Below are positions 7,964-13,363 of a stretch of DNA of 17,542 nucleotides, piece by piece. Numbering within the stretch: the first letter of the stretch is position 1; each line of letters starts with the position of its first letter. The notes under the pieces were generated by a model. The model was not told the origin of the DNA. It saw nothing but the letters and a program-made list of their open reading frames with translations, and searched no databases. This DNA is from CADDYX01 sp045809925 (lineage in GTDB: Bacteria; Verrucomicrobiota; Verrucomicrobiia; Chthoniobacterales; UBA10450), in NCBI GenBank assembly GCA_045809925.1, contig JBJMWX010000094.1:1-17542 (forward strand), given 5' to 3'. A program made the translations under genes and the position numbers.

Positions 7964-8602
7964 ATGGCTACGCGCATTCTTCTTCTTGTCACTGCGATCG
8001 CGTTTGCTGGGACGACACACGCGCAATCCCCCGCGGGGTCAGAGACCTCGCCCTCCACTAAGACGGCGGTGTTCGCGGGCGGCTGTTTCTGGTGCATTCA
8101 ACCGGCATTCGACAAAGCCCCGGGGGTCATCAAAACAATCGTCGGCTACTGCGGCGGAACAGAAGCCGATCCGACATATGAACTGGTCACGTCGGAAAGG
8201 ACCAAGTACCGCGAGTCGCTCGAAGTGACCTACGATCCGGCAAAGATTTCCTACGAGCAGTTGCTCGACATTTACTGGAAGCAAATCGACCCGACGCAGA
8301 GCGACGGCCAATTCACGGACATCGGGCCAAGTTATCGTGCGGCGATCTTCGCGGGTAACGAGGAGGAGAAACGGATCGCTGAAACTTCGAAGGCGCGCCT
8401 CGCCGGATCGGGGAAGTTCGACAAGCCGGTCGTTACGGAAATCTTGCCGGCGATGAAGTTCTGGCCGGCGGAGGCTTACCACCAGAAATATTACCAGACC
8501 AATCCCGAGCATTTCGAGGCCTTCGAGCAGGGGTCCGGCCGCGTCTCCTTCAGCAAGAAAACCTGGGGCAAAGCGGTCAAGAAAGAATCAGCCTCGCACT
8601 GA
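7964..8602 (+). CDS. msrA: Exported peptide-methionine (S)-S-oxide reductase MsrA
   Basis: 212 residues. Residues 1-20 form a signal peptide (short basic start, hydrophobic LLLVTAIAFAG, THA cleavage site before Q21), so the enzyme should act in the periplasm repairing oxidised methionines. The catalytic motif is GGCFWC, with C41 the nucleophile and C44 just after it. The TSERTKYRESLEVTYDP, QIDPTQSDGQFTDIGPSYRAAIF and PEHFEAF segments are family hallmarks. The strand normally written GYAGG or GYTGG reads GYCGG here, placing a third cysteine at C63; the C-terminal tail has no cysteine. C44 or C63 would have to serve as resolving cysteine. ATG 7964 is fixed by the signal peptide. Divergent from trmB (6 bases between proposed starts) and overlapping the PHP gene by 15 bases at the 3' end. 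Confidence 0.95.
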   Translation: MATRILLLVTAIAFAGTTHAQSPAGSETSPSTKTAVFAGGCFWCIQPAFDKAPGVIKTIVGYCGGTEADPTYELVTSERTKYRESLEVTYDPAKISYEQLLDIYWKQIDPTQSDGQFTDIGPSYRAAIFAGNEEEKRIAETSKARLAGSGKFDKPVVTEILPAMKFWPAEAYHQKYYQTNPEHFEAFEQGSGRVSFSKKTWGKAVKKESASH

Positions 8603-9610
8603 GGCGACCCACTGCTTCAACTCCGCCAACGGCATGAAGTTGATGATCCGGTCAGCGGGAATTTTTGCCTTCAGCGCCGCAGCCAGTCCAAGTTCGATAA
8701 ACCCGAGCTGCCATGGATGGTGTGCATCGGTGCCGAGGGAGACACGCGCGCCCGATTTCCTCACCATTTTGAGCAGCTCGAGGTTCAGATCCTGCCGGTC
8801 GGGATAACTGTCGATCTCGAGCGCTTTGTCCAGCTTTGCCGCTTCGGCAAAGACGCGCGGCCAGTCGGCTATCAGCCCGACGCGGAAATTGTAAATCCGC
8901 CCGCGCGGGTGGCCGAGAATCTGGACATCCGGGTTGCGCAGCGCGGCAAGGTAGCGGGCGGTCTGATCTTCCTTTTTGCGAAGAGCCGAATGGAACGAGC
9001 CGAGAACAAGGTCAAGCTTGTTCAGGCACCGCCGGTCCATGTCGCCTTCGCCGCGCGGATTGAGATTCATCTCCACCGAGCGCAGCACGGTGACGGCGGT
9101 CGTCCGATTCACCGTCCTGATCTCTTCGCCCTGGCGCGCCACCTCGGCCTCATCGATCCCCCCGGCAATGCTGAGTCCTTTTGTATGGTCGGTGATGGCG
9201 ATGTACTCGTAACGCCGCTCCGCCGCGGCCTCGGCCATCTCAGCGGTCGTCCCGGAGCCGTCGCTCCAGTGGGTGTGCATCTGCAAATCCCCGCGTAACT
9301 GCATCTGCCATTTTGGTTGTCTCGCCAGGAGCACGCGCGCATCGGCGAGCGCGAGGAAATCGCGGCGCAGCGGCGGTGCTGTAGGCCGCGGTTGAGGCGT
9401 AGCGTCGATCCAGCGGCGGAGCTGGCCGGCGATGAACGGCCCCACGCCGTGCAGTTCTGTCAGGTCACGCCCCTCTGAGAGGAGATTGGCTGCGTGTTCC
9501 GGCCAAAGCCAGGCGCTGCGCGCGGCGCGTCGCAACGCCCGCTGCCGAATGCCTTCCGCTGATTCCGCCTCGCGGGCGAGAAGCTCGGCGAGCTGTGAAT
9601 TCGACAGCAC
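8588..9610 (-). CDS. HhH + PHP domain protein (PolX C-terminal-like phosphoesterase without polymerase palm)
   Basis: 340 residues, GTG start (9610-9608). Residues about 1-70 form a small helical domain with one helix-hairpin-helix (LTELHGVGPFIAGQLRRWI, 50-68), a DNA-backbone binding element. Residues about 105-335 form a PHP domain of the kind at the C-terminus of bacterial family X DNA polymerases: QMHTHWSDG (H112, H114, D117), ITDHTKG (D141, H142), E180, H207, GHPRGR (H234) and GTDAHH (D295, H297), a complete trinuclear metal set. The nucleotidyltransferase core that separates HhH and PHP in PolX is absent. Likely a DNA 3' exonuclease or phosphoesterase in repair (inference). It follows the DUF4383 gene by 11 bases, probably one transcript, and overlaps the msrA stop by 15 bases. 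Confidence 0.85.
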   Translation of the reverse strand: MLSNSQLAELLAREAESAEGIRQRALRRAARSAWLWPEHAANLLSEGRDLTELHGVGPFIAGQLRRWIDATPQPRPTAPPLRRDFLALADARVLLARQPKWQMQLRGDLQMHTHWSDGSGTTAEMAEAAAERRYEYIAITDHTKGLSIAGGIDEAEVARQGEEIRTVNRTTAVTVLRSVEMNLNPRGEGDMDRRCLNKLDLVLGSFHSALRKKEDQTARYLAALRNPDVQILGHPRGRIYNFRVGLIADWPRVFAEAAKLDKALEIDSYPDRQDLNLELLKMVRKSGARVSLGTDAHHPWQLGFIELGLAAALKAKIPADRIINFMPLAELKQWVASVRG

Positions 9611-9621
9611 GCCGGCCGACG

Positions 9622-9993
9622 TTACGCCGTCGCCCGGTCGCGCACGCCGAAGCCGAGGTAGAGCATGGCTGCGGCGAGAACTACGTGCAGCACGACATCG
9701 GCCATATTGTTCGAGATCAGGCCGAGCAACATGCCCTGGCCTTTGATCATGCCGAGTATTGCAACGAGCGCGTAAACAACGCCGAAAATCTTAAAGAACA
9801 TGCTCGATGCGCTGGCGCCGGCCATTCCGCAAAGCAGGAACACGATGCCCGATGCGATATGGACGACGCTGTGCGCAGCGTTGACCATAAAGATTCCGAG
9901 CAGCATGTCGTTGTTCGTCACGCCGGGGACGAAGCCGAGAATTCCGACTGCCAGAAATACGATACCAAAAAGAATTGCCGCTGTTTTGACCAT
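9622..9993 (-). CDS. DUF4383-type small integral membrane protein
   Basis: 123 residues, almost wholly hydrophobic, with four predicted membrane helices at about 4-24, 38-58, 66-84 and 92-115. The opening FLAVGILGFVPG, the NAAHSVVHIASG segment with histidines in helix 2, and the NMADVVLHVVLAAAMLYLG end match the DUF4383 family, whose function is unknown. ATG 9993-9991 is supported by one of the clearest ribosome binding sites of the window (AGGA, 10004-10001, 7 bases from the start). The HhH+PHP gene follows after 11 bases. Confidence 0.85.
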   Translation of the reverse strand: MVKTAAILFGIVFLAVGILGFVPGVTNNDMLLGIFMVNAAHSVVHIASGIVFLLCGMAGASASSMFFKIFGVVYALVAILGMIKGQGMLLGLISNNMADVVLHVVLAAAMLYLGFGVRDRATA

Positions 9994-10206
9994 AGTTTGC
10001 TCCTGTTTAGTTCCATACGCTTCTGCACAGAAAGCGGATGCCGGCGCAAGATTTATCCTACATCGACAACCGCGAATTTCTGCCCGCGGGCCGTGGCACG
10101 CCCGCTGCTAAAAACAGCAGCGCGAGCCAGGAAGTCACTATTACCAATCCAAAGTTACGTTACGTTCCTTTGGCTATCGCAGCGCGGCCTTCGGGCCGCG
10201 TTTCTT
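9994..10206. promoter_or_regulatory. 213-base intergenic region: leader of the DUF4383 gene, repeat copy A and a UUCG hairpin
   Basis: No gene is seen here. From left to right it holds the AGGAG-type ribosome binding site of the DUF4383 gene (minus strand, about 10000-10006), a GC-rich stretch with repeat copy A (10093-10121), an AT-richer patch (about 10134-10175) and a strong UUCG hairpin (10183-10200). The promoter of the DUF4383/PHP unit should lie here on the minus strand; no convincing -35/-10 pair could be chosen. Confidence 0.4.
10093..10121 (-). repeat. Hairpin-plus-tail repeat, copy A
   Basis: Read on the minus strand: stem GCTGCT (10121-10116), loop GTTTTT, stem AGCAGC (10109-10104), then tail GGGCGTGCCAC (10103-10093). 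The 17 bases AGCAGCGGGCGTGCCAC differ at one position from copy B at 11928-11944, which is in the opposite orientation. A second stem, GCGGGC/GCCCGC, can form across the tail, giving a two-hairpin shape reminiscent of REP/BIME elements. Presence elsewhere in the genome cannot be seen from here. Confidence 0.6.
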
Positions 10207-10208
10207 TT
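10183..10208 (+). terminator. UUCG hairpin with a U-rich tail on the plus strand
   Basis: Perfect 7-bp stem CGCGGCC (10183-10189), tetraloop TTCG, GGCCGCG (10194-10200), followed on the plus strand by TTTCTTTT (10201-10208). This is a textbook intrinsic terminator for a plus-strand transcript, yet no plus-strand gene lies upstream. Seen from the minus strand the hairpin starts 6 bases after the stop codon of the lipoprotein gene and could end that transcript, but there it lacks a U-tract. It may serve as a bidirectional or RNA-stabilising hairpin. Confidence 0.55.
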
Positions 10209-10749
10209 ATGGCGCAGAAAGCGGCGGCAGCTGGAAGGCAGTCGCTATTGGCGAGAGCATCGGTTCCGATTTGCCGTGATTCGGCAACCGCAACTCCAGT
10301 TGCGCGTAGCTGTAAGTCTTGGCTTCCTTGGAATCGATGAAATCCGCCTGGCTGACGGCGAGCGGCTCCTTGAGTACCTTGCCCAATTCCTGTGCGAGCA
10401 CGATCGCGATCGTGCGCGCATCGCGGGTCGAGACCGGTAACGGGAAGGCGCCGGAATTGCGGTCGTAACCGTACACGGTGCCCTCAGTCTCCCAGACGCA
10501 GTAGGCGTGACCGGCGGGGTGGTTTGCGAAGCGGACGAGCAGTATCTTCGCCCAGAAATTGTTTTCCAGGCTGTGCTGCGCTTTGACCACGGCGAGATAG
10601 TTGCACGCCGAGACGACGCAACCATTCAACGTCACGAGATCATCCTCGGCAGGCACTAATGTCACCGGCTGACGGCCACAGGAAGTGAAAGCGACCAGGG
10701 CGAGAGCGGCGGCGGCGGAACGTAAGATTTTGGCGAAAGAGAGATTCAT
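10207..10749 (-). CDS. Lipoprotein with a transglutaminase/BTLCP-like Cys-His-Asp arrangement
   Basis: 180 residues. A basic start and hydrophobic helix (11-20) lead to the lipobox LVAFTSC, so C24 should be lipidated and the protein anchored in the cell envelope. Beyond it, SACNYLAVVKAQ (C49 at a helix start), PAGHAYCVW (H81) and VYGYDRNSG (D96) form a possible Cys-His-Asp triad of the transglutaminase-like fold. The spacing C-32-H-15-D closely resembles C-34-H-15-D in the neighbouring gene at 11348-11893, which is a clearer member of that fold. C44 is an alternative nucleophile. The remaining C-terminus (110-180) matches nothing recognised. No named family can be assigned with certainty. ATG 10749, no Shine-Dalgarno; a strong hairpin follows the stop codon. 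Confidence 0.7.
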   Translation of the reverse strand: MNLSFAKILRSAAAALALVAFTSCGRQPVTLVPAEDDLVTLNGCVVSACNYLAVVKAQHSLENNFWAKILLVRFANHPAGHAYCVWETEGTVYGYDRNSGAFPLPVSTRDARTIAIVLAQELGKVLKEPLAVSQADFIDSKEAKTYSYAQLELRLPNHGKSEPMLSPIATAFQLPPLSAP

Positions 10750-10849
10750 CAGATTAGACGGGGGAATTGGCAGAGGAGTTGCTAGTAATTATGGTTAATA
10801 CGCTCGGTTATAGCACCGCCGGTTCGGCGTGGGAAGCTTTTTCTTCGCT

Positions 10850-11215
10850 TTAGCGAACGCGTTCGTACCGCCTCCGGCTCCCGTCCGCCGCTTCGATCTC
10901 AAAGTAATTCTCCGCCACCGCCAGCAGACGGTCGCTGTCGGTCGATCCCGGCGCGATTCTGCCGAGAGCGTCGCTCGTGTAGCGGTAGAGCAACTTGTCC
11001 CCGCGTACCGACCACCGGCCAGCAAACTGCGAAACCCTCTTCCCGCGGTAGGCAACCTCCCCCGCGAACGTGTCATCCGGCGCAAAGCGGTACTGACACC
11101 TTTGCACCCGATCTGCATATCGCCACTCGCCGATCAGCTGCCGCCTGGCATGACCGCCGGCCGGGCTGACGCAGGAAGCCAGCAGGAGCAGACCGACAAA
11201 GTGAACACACCGCAT
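10850..11215 (-). CDS. Small beta-rich lipoprotein, lipocalin-like in appearance
   Basis: About 121 residues from ATG 11215; a GTG two codons upstream (11221) is an alternative. The N-terminus has a signal sequence ending in a lipobox (LLLLASC), predicting lipidation at C15 of the ATG form. After a short linker, LIGEWRY, QYRFAPDDTFAGEV, VSQFAGRWSV, GDKLLYRYT and NYFEIEAADGSRRRYERV form alternating strands and turns with the repeated G-x-W pattern seen in small lipocalin-like barrels. This fold call rests on pattern only. The gene lies between two exported cysteine-enzyme-like genes on the same strand, with 100 bases to the downstream one and about 130 to the upstream one, so it may have its own promoter. 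A 12-base palindrome, CGAACGCGTTCG (10854-10865), overlaps the last codons. Confidence 0.65.
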   Translation of the reverse strand: MRCVHFVGLLLLASCVSPAGGHARRQLIGEWRYADRVQRCQYRFAPDDTFAGEVAYRGKRVSQFAGRWSVRGDKLLYRYTSDALGRIAPGSTDSDRLLAVAENYFEIEAADGSRRRYERVR

Positions 11216-11282
11216 TCGCACGCGACAAGAACACGAAAGCCGATGGTCTGCTGCAAGCGGAATCGCCTGCGAGTAAAACGCC

Positions 11283-11328
11283 GGAGCCGCAGCCCCTCAC
11301 CCTCGAGGGGCGAAGCGGCTGCGGCTCC
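11283..11328 (-). terminator. Long 12-bp-stem hairpin between two exported-protein genes
   Basis: Perfect inverted repeat GGAGCCGCAGCC (11283-11294) and GGCTGCGGCTCC (11317-11328), with the palindrome CCCTCGAGGG inside the 22-base loop. It begins 19 bases past the stop of the minus-strand gene at 11348 and is followed on that strand by GGCGTTTTAC, so it can act as its intrinsic terminator, though the U-run is short and offset. The size and the nested palindrome also suit a mobile palindromic repeat; no second copy is in this window. Confidence 0.5.
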
Positions 11329-11347
11329 TGAAGTTCGAAAGCAGGTA

Positions 11348-11893
11348 CTAGTTTTGAGCGACCAGCGTACTGACGGCGCGGAATTTCTTCTCGCCGGCAT
11401 ACGCGTAGAGCGGAACGTAATTGCGCGAGCCCACCTGCGCCGCCTTCGCGGCGGAGTAGTTAAACGTCGGATCCAGCACGTAGCTGCCATCCGCCGCTTC
11501 CCACGATAGCCAGGCATGTGTGGCGCGACTCGTCGGCGTGCGGCGGCCGATCACGAGACGGACGTTCTTCACGCCGCGTGCGGCCATTCTTTCGTAAAGC
11601 GCTACCGCCTTGGCTTTGCAGTCAGCGGGTGCCCCTGAGACGGTTTCCTCAGGAGTCTTCCATATCGTTGTGAAGCCGTACGGAATCGACCGCAGATCGC
11701 TCATCCAGGCGTTCACGATTGAGAGGGAAACATTGCGATCCCCGGAACTGTTCGCTGCGGCGAGGACCGGGCGAATACGGGACATTTGATTGTCATAAGG
11801 CGTCTGCTTGACCGCGAAAAGGAGCGGATCGGCGGAGACGGAGGAGGCGCCGAGAGCGGCGAGGGCCAGAGCAAGGAGAAGATGCTTTTTCAT
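11348..11893 (-). CDS. Exported transglutaminase-like cysteine protein (BTLCP/peptidase C93-like)
   Basis: 181 residues. Residues 1-21 are a signal peptide (MKKH, hydrophobic core, SVSA cleavage), so the protein should be periplasmic or secreted. The mature part carries the bacterial transglutaminase-like cysteine peptidase arrangement: GAPADCKAKAVALYERMAARG (C92 at the helix start), ATHAWLSW (H126) and SYVLDPTF (D141). An upstream helical segment with LRSIPYGF is also typical of this group, as is the length. Members of the family process surface or signalling proteins, or are uncharacterised; the substrate here is unknown. It is the first of three minus-strand genes for small exported proteins, two of which share the same triad spacing. 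A 10-bp-stem hairpin lies 8 bases before its ATG. Confidence 0.82.
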   Translation of the reverse strand: MKKHLLLALALAALGASSVSADPLLFAVKQTPYDNQMSRIRPVLAAANSSGDRNVSLSIVNAWMSDLRSIPYGFTTIWKTPEETVSGAPADCKAKAVALYERMAARGVKNVRLVIGRRTPTSRATHAWLSWEAADGSYVLDPTFNYSAAKAAQVGSRNYVPLYAYAGEKKFRAVSTLVAQN

Positions 11894-12091
11894 GTTTTGT
11901 AGCTGCTATAGGTTTAATAATTTCTATAGCAGCGGCCGTGCCACTCCTTTCGGCCCGGTTTTTGGATCGCCGGGGATTGTGTGTCCTGAGTGGGGCGGCG
12001 CGAGCGTTACCGCGGCCTTCCGTCGGTAATTACACGCTCTTTTGGGAAACAGCCCAAGGACCGCTGCCGAATGTGCAGCGGTGAGAAAAAG
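11894..12091. promoter_or_regulatory. 198-base intergenic region upstream of the BTLCP gene and downstream of tmRNA
   Basis: No gene is seen. It holds repeat copy B (11902-11944), a possible second stem GGCCG...CGGCC (11934-11955) followed by a T-run on the plus strand, a short inverted repeat TTGGG...CCCAA (about 12044-12059) and a 7-bp-stem hairpin CCGCTGC/GCAGCGG (12061-12067 and 12075-12081) just past the tmRNA 3' end. The AT-rich tract 11907-11928 is the likeliest promoter place for the minus-strand exported-protein gene. The tmRNA terminator should lie here, but no hairpin has a proper U-tract after it on the minus strand. Confidence 0.4.
11902..11944 (+). repeat. Hairpin-plus-tail repeat, copy B
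   Basis: Perfect 10-bp inverted repeat GCTGCTATAG (11902-11911) and CTATAGCAGC (11924-11933) around a 12-base AT-rich loop, followed by the tail GGCCGTGCCAC (11934-11944). The 17 bases AGCAGCGGCCGTGCCAC match copy A (10109-10093, minus strand) at 16 positions. The two copies point outward from the block of three exported-protein genes. Read on the minus strand the hairpin sits in the leader of the gene starting at 11893. Confidence 0.6.
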
Positions 12092-12446
12092 TGGAGGCGA
12101 GGGGAGTCGAACCCCTGTCCTCGTCGCGGTCGACGCAGGCTTCTACATGTTTAGCCGATAATTTATTTAAGGAGCCGAACGTTGCACCGGCACACTGCCG
12201 GCTCCCGAGCGTCCACGAAATCCTTTCACCCTTCGACGCGGTCGCTCCGCCGTCAGGCTAGCCTGCTGTCCATGTCCCCGGCCGTAGCAGGCGTCCCGCC
12301 GGGAACATCGCGGTCAATTAAGCCGCGAGAGCTAGATCTTGGTGATCTGCGTTTATTTGTTTTGGTCCGGATTTTAACGAGGCCAACGAACCATCCTCGA
12401 CATGCCGCCTGCGCTTCTAACAACAAGTCGAAACCAGTGCGCCCCC
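12092..12446 (-). ncRNA. ssrA: Transfer-messenger RNA (tmRNA), one-piece form
   Basis: Rescues stalled ribosomes by acting as alanyl-tRNA and as a short mRNA. Read on the minus strand, the 5' end GGGGGCG (12446-12440) pairs with the 3' CGCCTCC (12099-12093) to form the acceptor stem, with discriminator A at 12092; CCA is not encoded. The 5' part continues CACTGGTTTCGAC and the 3' part contains the nearly universal GGCTAAACATGTAG and the T-arm GGGGTTCGACTCCCC. The total of 355 bases is normal. The reading frame starts at GCA (12350) after AAATAAAC and ends with TAA (12320-12318), giving the tag ADHQDLALAA. The ALAA end fits ClpXP-type degradation; the middle of the tag differs from the enterobacterial sequence. 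Confidence 0.96.
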
Positions 12447-12457
12447 TTGCGATGGAG

Positions 12458-12485
12458 AAGCTACTCGATCCACAGCGAATTTCAA
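12458..12485 (-). promoter_or_regulatory. Candidate tmRNA promoter
   Basis: On the minus strand, TTGAAA (12485-12480) and TAGCTT (12463-12458) are separated by 16 bases and end 11 bases before the mature 5' end. Transcription would begin a few bases upstream of the tmRNA and RNase P would trim the leader. The -10 match is weak, so this is tentative. Confidence 0.35.
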
Positions 12486-12556
12486 TGCTTCCCCACCTCT
12501 GCGGGCGAGATTAGAAGTAGGAGCAGGTGCAAGACCAAGCGTAAAAGCGTCGTCGT

Positions 12557-13363
12557 ATGCGTGCGCCTGTTTTGATCGTCGGTGCGCACCGGTCCGGCAC
12601 GAGCGCGACGGCCGAGGCGCTGCGCGTGCTCGGCCTGCAAATCGGACAGCGGCTCGACAGCCATTCTGAACCGCGCGGCCTGCAACGCGTACATGAGGAA
12701 TACCTCCATCGCGTGGGGGGCGCCTGGTACAGCCCTTCAGCACTTCTAGAATGGCTGAACACCGAAGCCGGTGCAGCTGACTGCGTAGAATACCTGCGCC
12801 AGTCGTTTCACCGACAGTTCCACACCACTTTCGCGTATCGCCGCGGGCTTCGTGGTCTCTGGCCGGTGCTCCGGACCCGGCTTGGTGCTAACTGGGGTTG
12901 GAAAGAGCCGCGCACGACCTTGTTTCTGCCCGCGTGGCTGAAGATTTTCCCGGACGCGAGGGTCGTGCATGTCCTCCGCCACCCGCTCGATGTCGCGCTC
13001 AGCATTCAGCGGCGCGAACTCCACTTCCGCGCCGCCGGAGATCCGCCCAATGACGAATTGCACGATCTCGGGTCGTGCCTGCGACTGGCGATCGACTACG
13101 TTGAAGCCGCGGAAGCGGCCGCTCCCCTCGCCCGCCACTTCGAGCGCGTGCGATTCGAGGATCTCCAACAAAATGCCGCGGCTACGCTCCGCAAGCTGGC
13201 CGAATTCTGCGAGTTGAACCCTAGCCGCGCGGGTGACGCAGCGCGCGGGATCCGGCCAGAGCGGGCCGGCCGATGGAAAGATCTTCCCGCTGATCATGCG
13301 CGCGAGCTGCTCGCCCGGCATCCCGTCATGGAAAAGTTCGGCTACGAAGCGTTACCGCTTTAA
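12557..13363 (+). CDS. PAPS-dependent sulfotransferase family protein
   Basis: 268 residues. It begins directly with the 5'-phosphosulfate-binding loop, VLIVGAHRSGTS (5-16), and carries the 3'-phosphate-binding segment VVHVLRHPLDVALS (136-149). The WGWKEPRT stretch (113-120) and FERVRFEDLQQN are also usual in bacterial members. Such enzymes transfer sulfate from PAPS to carbohydrate, lipid or protein acceptors; the acceptor here cannot be read from sequence. No signal peptide is present, so it should be cytoplasmic. ATG 12557 is fixed by the P-loop at the N-terminus; no nearby Shine-Dalgarno. It is divergent from tmRNA and converges, with a 12-base overlap, on a glycosyltransferase-like gene, which suggests a sulfated surface glycan as product (inference). 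Confidence 0.88.
   Translation: MRAPVLIVGAHRSGTSATAEALRVLGLQIGQRLDSHSEPRGLQRVHEEYLHRVGGAWYSPSALLEWLNTEAGAADCVEYLRQSFHRQFHTTFAYRRGLRGLWPVLRTRLGANWGWKEPRTTLFLPAWLKIFPDARVVHVLRHPLDVALSIQRRELHFRAAGDPPNDELHDLGSCLRLAIDYVEAAEAAAPLARHFERVRFEDLQQNAAATLRKLAEFCELNPSRAGDAARGIRPERAGRWKDLPADHARELLARHPVMEKFGYEALPL

Noticed and set aside
9595..10440. 281-codon plus-strand open frame across the DUF4383 gene, the intergenic region and the lipoprotein gene
   Set aside because: It crosses the UUCG hairpin and is antisense to two genes with coherent membrane or lipobox features; no domain is recognisable.
12061..12081. Hairpin CCGCTGC/GCAGCGG just after tmRNA as its intrinsic terminator or a third copy of the repeat
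   Set aside because: On the tmRNA strand the T-run comes before the stem, not after it, and the GTGCCAC tail of the repeat is absent.
12092..12120. tmRNA 3' end as an integration (att) site
   Set aside because: No integrase gene and no direct duplicate of the tmRNA 3' end was found in the window.
12182..12514. Short plus-strand open frame over the tmRNA gene
   Set aside because: The region is fully explained by tmRNA, with acceptor stem, T-arm and tag frame on the other strand.
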